Origin: Paenibacillus xylanilyticus
Lineage (GTDB): Bacteria > Bacillota > Bacilli > Paenibacillales > Paenibacillaceae
Assembly: GCF_013359935.1 (NCBI RefSeq)
Contig: NZ_JABMCB010000173.1
Span: 55,567-119,566 of the forward strand
DNA length: 64,000 bases
Direction of reading: 5' to 3'
Position 1 is the stretch's first letter, and each line of letters starts with the position of its first letter. Below the pieces are notes generated by a model. It was given only the letters and a program-made list of their open reading frames with translations, did no database searches and was not told the origin of the DNA. Positions 27,249 to 36,436 of the stretch are shown one piece after another. A program made the translations under genes and the position numbers.

Positions 27249-28946
27249 TTATCGCGGAAACGAAACTTTGAAGGTCGTTCCCTCACCTTCTTGTGACTCT
27301 ACCGTAATAGTTCCGTTGTGCCGTTCCACAATGCTGCGACACATGGATAAGCCCAGCCCGGTTCCTTTGGCCTTGGTCGTATAAAAAGGTTCGAACAATT
27401 TCTCCTGCTTCAAACGAGGTATGCCCAAACCCGTATCGTGCACACATAGCTCTACCTTATCATCCACCATCCGCGTTTCAAGCGTCAGCACCCCTTTCTC
27501 CGGCATGGCTTCCATACCGTTGCGAGCCAGATTGAGCACCACCTGCTTGATTTCTTTCGAATTCAGGTGCAGCTTCGGCACATTATGGTCCAGCATGAGC
27601 TCAATGCTCTGTCCACGCAGATTCGCATCCGCCCATAACAAGGGGCTCAGTTCATGGATAATGTCATGCAGCTGGGACTCCTCTTTCTCTGAGATTCGGT
27701 TCTGGGCGAGGGAGAGAAAATCATTGATGATGCTGTTTGCCCGGTCGAGCTCCTCCAGTACGATGCGATAATAGTGATCCAGCGACTGCGGACTCTTCTC
27801 TTGCATCAATTGAAGAAAACCACGTACAACGGCCATCGGATTTCGCACTTCGTGGGTTATGCTAGCAGCCATTTGCCCCACCAGGCTAAGACGATCCACA
27901 TTGTCCAGTTCGCTTCGCAGCATTTCCAGCTCAGTAATATCCTGAATAATCAGCATCGCTCCCGTGACCTCTCTTGTCTGGTCGAGTGAAAGCGAGTAGA
28001 TCGGCACGGTCCGCGATTGAAACACATAGGAGCCGTAGCGTACGGTCATGCCGTTGATCTCCCCATGGACAACAGCCCTGCGGATACTGTTCTCCAGCTT
28101 GTCTGCCTGACCTTGTTCGACAAACTGGCTGGCAGGAAGACCGATCAGATTGGAAGTGGTCGTACAAGGCAATTGATTTCTTGCCGTTTGTTCCATCGTA
28201 TCATTAACAAACTGCACCGTCCCTTCAGGGTCCACCGTAGCAATGGATAGCGGAACTGCGTTCAGGATCTGATGAAGTTTTTCCGTCTCGGTTATGTATC
28301 TGTGGTGGACTTCAGACAAATGTTGTTCAAGCCCCTGATGATGATGCATATGCTCAATCCAGAGCATACTAAAACTGCCTGCGAAGATTGCACCGATCGT
28401 GTATCCCAGTGTGAGGGTAATCCATTGAAATAAGGAGAGTGCGGTACCATCATCCAATAAGGGAATGCATAGCAGACCGGAAAGCATCAATTCCGCTGTA
28501 ATCAGTGAGATGACGACTGTTGTTTTGCGTGAACGCGTATAATGCTTGAATCGACTGGCCGACAACCATACAATAGGATAGAGAAGAATGCCAGTTTGAA
28601 GGAGAAATTCGTACATGTTGTAGGGGTGCGCTAAGAGAAAATAGAATAGCACATGGAGAAGGGTAAGCGTAAGGCCTATGACGGGCCTGCAGTACAGTAT
28701 GACGAGCGTAAGCGGTACAATCCCTAAAGATATGGGAACATCCACAGGACCTGCATAATGGACAAACAGCAAACAAAGCAGCATGCTCGCCGCACTGGTC
28801 AATGCTAGGCTGGTGAGCATTACGCCATTACGTTCAACCTTGGCAGCTGCCTGTCTACTGAGCCCCAGATAAAATAAGGGAATCAGGAATACCGCAGAAC
28901 CTGCAAGCAGTACCTGTAAAAGAATGTCCTTCAATGCAACCACCAT
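27249..28946 (-). CDS. Membrane PAS sensor histidine kinase, sporulation-kinase-like
   Basis: A 565-residue orphan kinase. About six membrane segments (residues 5-215) are followed by a coiled linker, a PAS domain (about 225-340, LNAVPLSIATVDPEGTVQFVN), a HisKA box ITHEVRNPMAVVRGFLQLM with phosphorylation site H365, and HATPase_c (VVLNLARNGMEAMPEKG, HDTGLGIP, GTGLGLSMCRSIVERHNG). The domain order resembles KinB-type kinases that feed the sporulation phosphorelay. No response regulator is adjacent. The start at MVVALKD has GAGGAGG eight bases upstream; the open frame extends 63 codons further without support. Confidence 0.93.
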   Translation of the reverse strand: MVVALKDILLQVLLAGSAVFLIPLFYLGLSRQAAAKVERNGVMLTSLALTSAASMLLCLLFVHYAGPVDVPISLGIVPLTLVILYCRPVIGLTLTLLHVLFYFLLAHPYNMYEFLLQTGILLYPIVWLSASRFKHYTRSRKTTVVISLITAELMLSGLLCIPLLDDGTALSLFQWITLTLGYTIGAIFAGSFSMLWIEHMHHHQGLEQHLSEVHHRYITETEKLHQILNAVPLSIATVDPEGTVQFVNDTMEQTARNQLPCTTTSNLIGLPASQFVEQGQADKLENSIRRAVVHGEINGMTVRYGSYVFQSRTVPIYSLSLDQTREVTGAMLIIQDITELEMLRSELDNVDRLSLVGQMAASITHEVRNPMAVVRGFLQLMQEKSPQSLDHYYRIVLEELDRANSIINDFLSLAQNRISEKEESQLHDIIHELSPLLWADANLRGQSIELMLDHNVPKLHLNSKEIKQVVLNLARNGMEAMPEKGVLTLETRMVDDKVELCVHDTGLGIPRLKQEKLFEPFYTTKAKGTGLGLSMCRSIVERHNGTITVESQEGEGTTFKVSFPR

Positions 28947-29236
28947 GCCATCTCCCTCCTCGCCCGCACATTCCCTCATGTATTTCTGATTAAAACATAG
29001 GCGACAGTATATTACAATATATCCCTTGAGACCGCATAATAGAACAGTTGCTTCATCATAAATGGTCAAAAATATGGACCATTTAAGCCATAATCCTGCA
29101 TATTTCGATTTTATGTACAACATATAGAGAAGCACTATCCTGGGTATCTATATATGGTTTATTTAGTCCCATTTGTCAGGGTTGGATGTAGAATAATTAA
29201 ACAGACAAAATCAATAAAAAAAGAGGGTAATAAAAT
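28947..29236. other. Divergent intergenic region, 290 bp
   Basis: AT-rich region between the kinase and the flavoprotein gene. No repeat or RNA is evident; it must hold two promoters, which I cannot place with confidence. Confidence 0.4.
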
Positions 29237-30505
29237 ATGTATGATGTCATTGTAATTGGTGGCGGTTCCGCAGGATTGATGGCCTGTGTTGCTGCTGCCG
29301 AGCATGGAGCCTCTGTGCTTCTGCTGGATAAAGGAGATCAACTCGGCCGCAAACTCGGGATTTCCGGTGGTGGTCGCTGCAATGTGACCAATGCCAAAGA
29401 AACGGATGAATTGATTAGGCATATTCCCGGTAATGGGCGTTTCTTATATAGCTCCTTTCAAAACCTGGACAATCAGGGCATCATGCGTTTTTTTGAAAAC
29501 CTGGGAATTGCCCTGAAAGAAGAAGATAACGGAAGAATGTTCCCTGTTACAGATAAAGCCAAAACGGTGGTTGATGCTCTGGTAGGCAAGGTGGTTTCCC
29601 TTGGTGTGGAGATTCGAACCAAAGAGCCCGTGAAACAGCTCATTCATAATGGGCAGCACGTTCAGGGTGTTAAACTCGCTTCGGGGAAAACCGTTATGGC
29701 GCATGCGGTCATTATAGCTACCGGAGGCAAATCCGTACCTCAAACCGGCTCAACTGGGGATGGTTATCCTTGGGCTGAATCAGCCGGGCATACGATTACG
29801 GAACTGTACCCGACGGAGGTACCTATTGTTTCCGGTGAGAGCTGGATCCAATCCAGAGAACTGCAGGGGTTGTCTTTGCGGGATGTGGGGTTATCCGTAC
29901 TGGACGCCAAAGGCAAAACCGTGATTTCGCATCGTGGCGACATGATCTTCACGCATTTCGGTGTATCCGGGCCCATTGCGCTGCGCTGCAGCCAGTTCAT
30001 TCGCAAGGTACAGATGAAATCAGGCAACTCGCAGGTCATGATGAGTATTGATCTGTTTCCTGACCTGTCACCAGCTGCACTGGAAACAAAGGTTCAGCAG
30101 GTGCTGGAACAGGAGTCACGCAAGGCGGTTAAGAATATTTTGAAAACATGGGTGCCTGAACGCATGATTCCATTATTGATGAAACGTGCCGAGATTAGCG
30201 AAGATCTGACGTTCCACCATTTTCCCAAAGGCATGCTCAGCACGCTGTGCGGACTAATGAAGGCTTTTACCTTCCGCGTGGATGGGACACGTTCTCTCAA
30301 AGAAGCTTTCGTCACTGGCGGAGGTGTGCACTTAAAGGAAATATACCCAAAAACAATGGAATCCAAGCTGCTGCATGGTCTATTCTTTTGCGGAGAGGTT
30401 TTGGACATTCATGGTTACACGGGAGGATATAACATCACGGCTGCATTCTCTACCGGATACACGGCTGGCATGCACGCGGCTGAGTACAAAAATGACAGTA
30501 TATAG
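29237..30505 (+). CDS. HI0933-family FAD-dependent oxidoreductase (YtfP/YhiN-like)
   Basis: A 422-residue flavoprotein. The N-terminal dinucleotide-binding motif VIVIGGGSAGLMA is followed by GRKLGISGGGRCNVTN, the hallmark of the HI0933 family. IIATGGKSVPQTGSTGDGYPWAESAGH and the C-terminal GEVLDIHGYTGGYNITAAFSTG complete it. Function is unknown; relatives are annotated aminoacetone oxidase-like. GAGGG precedes the ATG. Single gene. Confidence 0.95.
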   Translation: MYDVIVIGGGSAGLMACVAAAEHGASVLLLDKGDQLGRKLGISGGGRCNVTNAKETDELIRHIPGNGRFLYSSFQNLDNQGIMRFFENLGIALKEEDNGRMFPVTDKAKTVVDALVGKVVSLGVEIRTKEPVKQLIHNGQHVQGVKLASGKTVMAHAVIIATGGKSVPQTGSTGDGYPWAESAGHTITELYPTEVPIVSGESWIQSRELQGLSLRDVGLSVLDAKGKTVISHRGDMIFTHFGVSGPIALRCSQFIRKVQMKSGNSQVMMSIDLFPDLSPAALETKVQQVLEQESRKAVKNILKTWVPERMIPLLMKRAEISEDLTFHHFPKGMLSTLCGLMKAFTFRVDGTRSLKEAFVTGGGVHLKEIYPKTMESKLLHGLFFCGEVLDIHGYTGGYNITAAFSTGYTAGMHAAEYKNDSI

Positions 30506-30530
30506 CGTCCGCACCGGACCATAATCAGCA

Positions 30531-30570
30531 AAAAACCTCGAATCCACGTGATATGGAACTCGAGGTTTTT
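30531..30570. terminator. Bidirectional terminator
   Basis: AAAAACCTCGA and its complement around a 17-base loop, between convergent genes. Confidence 0.82.
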
Positions 30571-30581
30571 CTTCTTCTTGA

Positions 30582-30965
30582 TTACGCTTTGACACTGCCG
30601 GAAAATCCATCGACTGAATCATCAAATGTGGGGTCATCATCCCGATTATGCAATCCCTGTTGGAGCCCACCACCCTGGTTTCCGTTCGCATAACCTTCCT
30701 GCCAGTCCTCATTCACAATATGAGCCGGTATGGATATATCCTGAAATTGATCCAGCCCGTCTGTTTCCGACAGGAATACGGCGCTACCTCCGTGTGACTG
30801 TACAATCTCCACCGCGGACTGTGTGTCCTGGCGATCGGTCGGAATGTAGAGTTCCAGCGGCCCGGATTGATACGGCTTATATCCGAGCTCCTTCAGCGTG
30901 TCTTCGGCAGCAAGCAATGCTGAAGCGTCTGAAAAATGTACCTGCAGTTCACTATCATCCATCAT
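30582..30965 (-). CDS. Hypothetical protein, 127 aa
   Basis: Soluble acidic protein. Residues 5-70 suggest a ferredoxin-like alpha/beta fold (LQVHFSDASALLAAEDTLKELGY then LELYIPTDRQDTQSAVEIVQSHGG). The tail from about 95 is Gly/Gln/Asp-rich and probably disordered. Family not recognised. AGGAGG lies upstream of the ATG. It sits downstream of ecsAB on the same strand but is separated by 115 bp. Confidence 0.8.
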   Translation of the reverse strand: MMDDSELQVHFSDASALLAAEDTLKELGYKPYQSGPLELYIPTDRQDTQSAVEIVQSHGGSAVFLSETDGLDQFQDISIPAHIVNEDWQEGYANGNQGGGLQQGLHNRDDDPTFDDSVDGFSGSVKA

Positions 30966-31081
30966 TCGTTCTCTTCCTCCTCGCTACAGCTGATCCCTGG
31001 CTTTCTTATCCATGAGATCTATCTTCTATAGCATGGTCAGTTATGAGAAACGATATGCGATAACTTCTGAAAGGAAATACT

Positions 31082-32332
31082 TCAAGCCGAACGGGTCAAT
31101 CGAATCCAGCCCCCCACATATAGACAAAAGAGTCCGAAGACCACAACAGCTGCCGCAACAACGACACTTGCCAACCAGCCGAGCCAGGTTATTCCCAATG
31201 CAAGACCCATGAGCATGCCCAGCGGGATAAACAGCATCCGAACCATCATCAACCCTGCACGGTGCAAAGCTGTCGGGTCATAGGATACGAGCTGAACATA
31301 TTCCGAAGTCGCAAAAATATCCCATGAACGGAAGAACAGCAAGGTCAGCATTACGATCAATAAGCCGCAAACAATAACATTGACGGGAAAAGGGGGTAGC
31401 ATTACGGCTACCGTGGAGAGACTACCGAGCTGTAAATACAATTTCATCGTGGATGAATCTCGAAAGAAGGCCTTGAAAGCTGTTTCGGCTGTCCGATTGG
31501 AGATGGAACGATTACGCAGCAGTCTGCGCCGTTTTCGGAAAATCAACGTTCGTGTTTGAGGCGCCTTTGGCTTGGAAACAGACCGACTTAGCATAAGTGC
31601 TGTCAGTTTCAATCTGCCACGTAAATCCTCTCGTACATCCCCTTCAAATGTCCCTTTCATTACTAACCTCATTTGAGCCAAAGTTACAAGCAGAAGGATT
31701 GCGGCAAAGATTCCCGCAAGCTGTCTCCAGATATCCCCGTGCATCCAGGTCGTTGCATGAATTGTAAACAGCCCCATAGCAATTGCGGCAGAGGTTAATT
31801 GAATCCAGCGTCTCCATCCGGTATATCGAACCTTGACTATGTGCAGCGCCATAGCTTGTAATGAAGCAACCACGCCGAACCAGAGCGCAATGAGCACCAT
31901 ATTGGTGAGCGACATACCGTAAACACGTGACAACAGGGGAGCGATCAAGGCCGTAATCACAATCATTTTGCCCAGATGCTGTATACAAGCCCGGATAATC
32001 CCCTGCTTCATCAAAGTCCGCATCCATAACGGTCTCGATTTCAAAAACAGTACATCCGCTTCCTCCACAAAGATCAGTACACCGCCTGAAAGCATAACGA
32101 TGTCAATCAGACCTGTCAGCATAGGCAAAGATAGTTCAGTCGCCCATGTTGGCAGCGATTTGGTCCATAAACTCAAATACCACCCGCTGAGATACAGCAG
32201 TCCTGGAACGAGCAGATACACCCATACTGTCCAGTCAACCGCCAGTTTCAAATTCTTCAACTGCTCGTTAAAATGTTCTCTGCTCCTGCGTCTATATAAA
32301 CCAAGTGGCGTATATCTATCGGCCTTTCCCAT
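31082..32332 (-). CDS. ecsB: ABC transporter permease EcsB
   Basis: A 416-residue integral membrane protein with about ten hydrophobic segments. The N-terminal RRRSREHFNEQLKNLK preceding the first membrane segment, the central basic loop, and the pairing with EcsA identify it as EcsB. In Bacillus subtilis the Ecs transporter influences intramembrane protease RasP, protein secretion, competence and sporulation; substrate unknown. The gene follows ecsA by 18 bp. SD GGAGAGGAG is clear. Confidence 0.92.
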   Translation of the reverse strand: MGKADRYTPLGLYRRRSREHFNEQLKNLKLAVDWTVWVYLLVPGLLYLSGWYLSLWTKSLPTWATELSLPMLTGLIDIVMLSGGVLIFVEEADVLFLKSRPLWMRTLMKQGIIRACIQHLGKMIVITALIAPLLSRVYGMSLTNMVLIALWFGVVASLQAMALHIVKVRYTGWRRWIQLTSAAIAMGLFTIHATTWMHGDIWRQLAGIFAAILLLVTLAQMRLVMKGTFEGDVREDLRGRLKLTALMLSRSVSKPKAPQTRTLIFRKRRRLLRNRSISNRTAETAFKAFFRDSSTMKLYLQLGSLSTVAVMLPPFPVNVIVCGLLIVMLTLLFFRSWDIFATSEYVQLVSYDPTALHRAGLMMVRMLFIPLGMLMGLALGITWLGWLASVVVAAAVVVFGLFCLYVGGWIRLTRSA

Positions 32333-32350
32333 GTTCTCTCTCCTCTCCGA

Positions 32351-33082
32351 TCAGGATGTCAATATATCAAAACAGTCGAATAAGGATGCATTGGGCAGTT
32401 CGGCCACAGCACGGATCTCTTCCAGTGTCCCTTCAGCGGCGGATCTGCCGGCGGCAATCAATATAAATCGGTCACAGATTCGTTCCGCCGTATCGAGCAC
32501 ATGCGTGGACATTAATACACCCGCCCCGTGCCGGCGTTCATCATCGAGCAGCTGCAGAAAATCCTTGGTTGCCCGCGGATCCAGTCCAATAAACGGCTCG
32601 TCTACAATATAGACATCAGGTGAGGCTAGAAATCCGATCATCAGCATCATTTTCTGACGCATGCCTTTGGAAAAACTGGCCGGAAGATCATCGCGCACAT
32701 GATCCATGCCGAAACGAACCAGTAACTCCTCCGCTCTCGCGACAAAGTCCTCTTCCTCCATTTCATACGCGGCTGCGGCCAGATCAAGATGTTCCCATAG
32801 CGTCATATATTCGTAAAAGACCGGTTGCTCAGGGATATAGGCATATCTGCCCTTTCCACCGATTTCAATCTCATACTCGGCGTGCTCCAGCAAGCCAAGC
32901 ATTGTTTTGATGGTCGTGCTTTTGCCCGCACCATTCGGACCAATAATCCCCACCAGTTCACCTGGGTACACCTGGATTCGGATGCTTTGTATCGTCGAAT
33001 GACCGGATTCATATCCAGCCTCTGTTATATGTACGTCCAATATGGACTGCTTCAATGCGGTATCCTCGTTTTCCATTTCCAT
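32351..33082 (-). CDS. ecsA: ABC transporter ATP-binding protein EcsA
   Basis: A 243-residue ATPase. Walker A GPNGAGKST, the degenerate signature SFSKGMRQKMMLM, Walker B VYIVDEPFIGLD and the H-switch STHVLDTAERICD are all intact. It pairs with the EcsB permease directly downstream. I place the start at MEMENED, which has GGGAGTG upstream and gives the length of Bacillus EcsA; a longer reading adds 16 residues without a ribosome site. Its promoter region has no notable repeat. Confidence 0.93.
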   Translation of the reverse strand: MEMENEDTALKQSILDVHITEAGYESGHSTIQSIRIQVYPGELVGIIGPNGAGKSTTIKTMLGLLEHAEYEIEIGGKGRYAYIPEQPVFYEYMTLWEHLDLAAAAYEMEEEDFVARAEELLVRFGMDHVRDDLPASFSKGMRQKMMLMIGFLASPDVYIVDEPFIGLDPRATKDFLQLLDDERRHGAGVLMSTHVLDTAERICDRFILIAAGRSAAEGTLEEIRAVAELPNASLFDCFDILTS

Positions 33083-33248
33083 ATTTTTCACTCCCTGTCC
33101 GATCAGGTCACTTGTTTTGGTTTGTTTCATTTATTGTAATCGAGTTGCTGGCTGAATGGTTTGATCAATTTAAGCATTTCTATCGAATTATAGATAAGTT
33201 TTTATGGGAACATTTAGAAAGGTAAAAAAATATCTATAACTACACACA

Positions 33249-33280
33249 AAAAAGCAGGGGTTCCGAAGCCCCTGCTTTTT
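33249..33280 (-). terminator. Terminator after the MFS gene
   Basis: AAAAAGCAGGGG and complement with a TTCCGAAG loop, usable on both strands. Confidence 0.9.
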
Positions 33281-33357
33281 ATAATTAGAGTGAAATCTCA
33301 TGATTTCCCCCTTCGGATTAGTAAAAATTAAGGGAATTTTTGCCTGCTCCTCATTAA

Positions 33358-34677
33358 TTATTCTCCTGCAGTTACCGCTTCAGTCACCAGCTTTCCATCG
33401 ATCTTACTCTGTTTGCGTTTCAATACATAAATCAATCCGAGCAGTGTCAGCAAAATGCCAGAGCATACAAAAGCCGGGATAACACCAAAAGAGGAGACCA
33501 GAAAACCACCGACAACCGGGCCCATAATATTGCTTGCTGTCATGACGCTGCCTACAGTCCCAAACACACGTCCTGTCATCGCTTCAGGAGTCCGTTCCTG
33601 CAGCAGAATCTGGAAGGGTACCACAGCGAACCCAATTCCGATCCCCGCTAGAGCAAACAGTGACACCAGCAGCAGATTAGCAGCCAGACCAGCATGCGGC
33701 CAAAATCCGACAACCATTCCTGCTACGCCAATAACGAGCCCCGTTACCGACGTACCGAGCCCCATTTTGAGCACATGTCCTGCTCTTTTCCATTTCCGCA
33801 CACTCATCGCAGCGATTAACGTCCCAACACCACTGGCTGCAACGCACCATCCCAGTAAATCACTTGAAATCCCGGGAAGCTGCCTGAACAGGACAACCGT
33901 CTGGGAGTCCGCAAATTGCAGAAACAGAATGGCAGATGCAAGCAGAACGAGAGTAGTGCCTACCTGTGGAAGAGAAGCAAGCATACGAATGCCTTCCAAT
34001 GTATCGTTTAAAAATGTACCATTTTGGCGGGTCTCAATATCCCCTTCTGAATCATCCTTACCTTCTTGTACGATCTGTGTGGCCGATTGGATCATCCGCG
34101 AGCCAGGAATCCACAGCAGAATAATACCCGAAAGCAGGAACGAGACTGAATCCAGAACAAAACACCAGGTGATCCCAAAGGCCGCTACCAGCAGCCCTCC
34201 AAGCGCAGGGCCGATAATTTTGGACATCTGTTCGATAACCGAACTAATGGAAACAGCTTGAGCCAGCTGGCCATGCGGCACGATCTCCTTCAGCTTCCCG
34301 TTCTTCGCGGGTGAGAATACAACGTCGAACAAGGATTTGAGAATCAGCAGCACATACACATGCCAGATCTGATCGGCAAAAATAAACCCGGCTACAATAA
34401 CAATTCGTGCGCCGTCCGCAACAATCATCAACCATTTTCGGTTTAGCCGATCCGCCAGCGCACCTGCAAAAGGACCCGTAAGCAGTACAGGTAAAGCCGC
34501 ACAAAGTGTTGTAAATGTAATTTCCCATGGCGTTGCATTCCAACGGATGCCAACCAACGTCAAAATGGCCAACAGATGCAACCAATCGCCCAGATTGGAG
34601 ACGGCCTGTGCCACCATCAGTGTTACAAAAGGACGGTTATTCTTCAATTCATGTTGTCCCTTTATTGTCATTTCCAT
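33358..34677 (-). CDS. MFS transporter (12 membrane segments, MFS_3-like)
   Basis: A 439-residue efflux carrier. The A-motif-like loop GALADRLNRKWLMIVADGARI and SPAKNGKLKEIV, EQMSKIIGPALGGLLVAAFG resemble macrolide/enterobactin-type exporters (TIGR00900 group). A charged central loop around residues 200-220 separates two six-helix bundles. Substrate unknown. The divergently transcribed MarR gene at 34983 is a likely regulator. GGAGGAGAAG precedes the start. Confidence 0.92.
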   Translation of the reverse strand: MEMTIKGQHELKNNRPFVTLMVAQAVSNLGDWLHLLAILTLVGIRWNATPWEITFTTLCAALPVLLTGPFAGALADRLNRKWLMIVADGARIVIVAGFIFADQIWHVYVLLILKSLFDVVFSPAKNGKLKEIVPHGQLAQAVSISSVIEQMSKIIGPALGGLLVAAFGITWCFVLDSVSFLLSGIILLWIPGSRMIQSATQIVQEGKDDSEGDIETRQNGTFLNDTLEGIRMLASLPQVGTTLVLLASAILFLQFADSQTVVLFRQLPGISSDLLGWCVAASGVGTLIAAMSVRKWKRAGHVLKMGLGTSVTGLVIGVAGMVVGFWPHAGLAANLLLVSLFALAGIGIGFAVVPFQILLQERTPEAMTGRVFGTVGSVMTASNIMGPVVGGFLVSSFGVIPAFVCSGILLTLLGLIYVLKRKQSKIDGKLVTEAVTAGE

Positions 34678-34982
34678 TTTGCTTCTCCTCCACCCTTACC
34701 GGAATATTGATATGTATTTAATTATAGAAGGCAGTACTTGTCCCAACCTCCTTCCAGAGACGGAGAGGAGGCCGTATCTGAAGGATGATATTTCCAGGAC
34801 AGGCTGCCTGGGCCGGAGGCAAATGATTAAATTTTAAATGCTAAAAATGCAAATCTTGTGACATATCGCATGTTTTTCGTGGAAACAGAGGCTTACAATA
34901 AGGACATGGCGACATTCTGAATCGTCAAACGTAACCCTACTCATTTCAACTTATATCACTAATCTGAAAAGGCGGGATCAGC
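34678..34982. other. Divergent intergenic region between MFS and MarR genes
   Basis: 305 bp. It should contain both promoters and a MarR operator. I cannot point to one unambiguous palindrome, and no gene is visible. Confidence 0.45.
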
Positions 34983-35444
34983 ATGCTGGAATTACAAGAA
35001 ATCGGAACCGAACGTTCACTTCATCTGTACCGCACCTTGGCCAAAACATTCAAGAGCGTGAATGAACACGCTGTATCCGGTAGCAAAGTGCATGGCTTCA
35101 ACCCAACAGCATACGGAGTATTGGAAGTACTGTATATCAAGGGAGCACAGCCGATTCAACAGGTAGGCGCACAGCTTCTGCTGCAGAGTGGGAATGTGAC
35201 CTATGTCATTGATAAGCTGGAACAAAAAGGACTTTTACATCGCAAACACTGTCCACAGGACAGACGGATTATATTTGTGGAACTGACAGAGGAAGGCCAC
35301 CGAACCATGGATGATATCTACCCTGGGTATGCACACAAGATTGATCGTGCAGTCAGTGATCTGAGCGAGGGGGACAAAACGTTGCTGTCTGAGTTGTTGG
35401 AAAGGCTCGCGCATAGCGCAGACCGTTTATCTGCGAATGGTTGA
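34983..35444 (+). CDS. MarR-family transcriptional regulator
   Basis: A 153-residue regulator. The winged helix spans about 45-110 (YGVLEVLYIKGAQPIQQVGAQL, SGNVTYVIDKLEQKGLLHRK, then DRRIIFVELTEEGH). HCPQDRR contains a cysteine that could act as a redox sensor. Similar to MhqR/YkoM-type repressors of quinone or drug responses. Divergent from an MFS exporter, which it probably represses. Followed by a strong terminator. Confidence 0.93.
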   Translation: MLELQEIGTERSLHLYRTLAKTFKSVNEHAVSGSKVHGFNPTAYGVLEVLYIKGAQPIQQVGAQLLLQSGNVTYVIDKLEQKGLLHRKHCPQDRRIIFVELTEEGHRTMDDIYPGYAHKIDRAVSDLSEGDKTLLSELLERLAHSADRLSANG

Positions 35445-35472
35445 AGGACACCTTGATGAATATGGAAAGTAA

Positions 35473-35510
35473 AATAACCGGTTCGCCATCCTGCGGCGCA
35501 ACCGGTTATT
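35473..35510. terminator. Bidirectional terminator
   Basis: AATAACCGGTT and complement around a GC-rich loop, between the convergent MarR and small membrane genes. Confidence 0.8.
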
Positions 35511-35519
35511 CCTGTTGAA

Positions 35520-35723
35520 TCAACTATATAGAATCCACATCAATACCGCGAGGGCTGCAATGACAAGTCCTCCTGCAATCAGCAAATGTACAATGTATCT
35601 GGACATGCTGGACTCACTGTGGCCTTCAATCTCCCTAAGCGTCTCTTCGTACTTATGCCTGGCTTCATCTTCCTTGGCCGAATTCAGATTATTGGGAAAC
35701 AAAATCCCCACCTCCTTCACCAA
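35520..35723 (-). CDS. Small tail-anchored membrane protein, 67 aa
   Basis: A cytoplasmic charged helical part (AKEDEARHKYEETLREIEGH) is followed by one C-terminal membrane segment (YIVHLLIAGGLVIAALAVLMWILY). Family not recognised. GTGAAGGAGGTG lies near its 5' end, where the start codon is uncertain. It lies 33 bp after the next membrane gene on the same strand and may be cotranscribed. Confidence 0.65.
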   Translation of the reverse strand: MVKEVGILFPNNLNSAKEDEARHKYEETLREIEGHSESSMSRYIVHLLIAGGLVIAALAVLMWILYS

Positions 35724-35756
35724 TTGATATCCTATATTTTAACATCATATCCTGTA

Positions 35757-36230
35757 TTATTCTCTTCCGTGCTTCCGGGGCTTGAATATCCATCCTAGAC
35801 TGGTTTGCCACACCAAAAAGACAAACGTAGTGGTCAGTACATATAAATACGGACCGAAATACTGAAAAGCACTCATCTTATATACAAATATCGAAAATAC
35901 AAGTCCACATCCCACACCCAGCAGAAAATAAGAAACGATCACATCCATCGCCCTTATCTCCAGTCCCCTCTTCTTTCTTGCAGCAAGCAAACCGTCTACG
36001 AACAAGGAGAACGGCATAATCAGGAATAGAATTGTGGCTGCGTTAATAAGCAGGCTTATGACCGATGTATACCACAATGGATAGTAATATGTATCTTCAA
36101 CCCGGTCCGCCAATTTTACATATCTTGAGATTCCAACATACAGGGAAATGGATATTCCGCTCAGCATCGCTGCGAGTATTTTAATGGGAAATGGAACGAA
36201 CCAAACAGATCGAGTCCATGGCTTATTCAA
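35757..36230 (-). CDS. Hypothetical four-segment membrane protein, 157 aa
   Basis: Four predicted membrane helices (about 15-33, 53-76, 92-112, 122-147) with a short basic tail (FKPRKHGRE). No motif recognised. Followed by the 67-residue membrane protein; the two may form a small unit. Confidence 0.75.
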   Translation of the reverse strand: MNKPWTRSVWFVPFPIKILAAMLSGISISLYVGISRYVKLADRVEDTYYYPLWYTSVISLLINAATILFLIMPFSLFVDGLLAARKKRGLEIRAMDVIVSYFLLGVGCGLVFSIFVYKMSAFQYFGPYLYVLTTTFVFLVWQTSLGWIFKPRKHGRE

Positions 36231-36332
36231 TATACCGGCCCCCCATCTATAGAAATGAGTATTTTAAATAAATTCATTAATACATAATAACTTCTTGTAA
36301 TTATATCAAATTCATTTCTGGAAATAACCAAA

Positions 36333-36357
36333 AAAGCAGCTGATTACCAGCTGCTTT
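36333..36357 (-). terminator. Terminator after the DHA2 exporter
   Basis: AAAGCAGCTG and CAGCTGCTTT arms with T run on the minus strand. Confidence 0.85.
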
Positions 36358-36436
36358 GACGTGAAAATTCATTCTGTTATCTAGATGATTTAACCAGTTG
36401 ATAGAACTTTGATATGTACCGCACGGTGTTGTACGC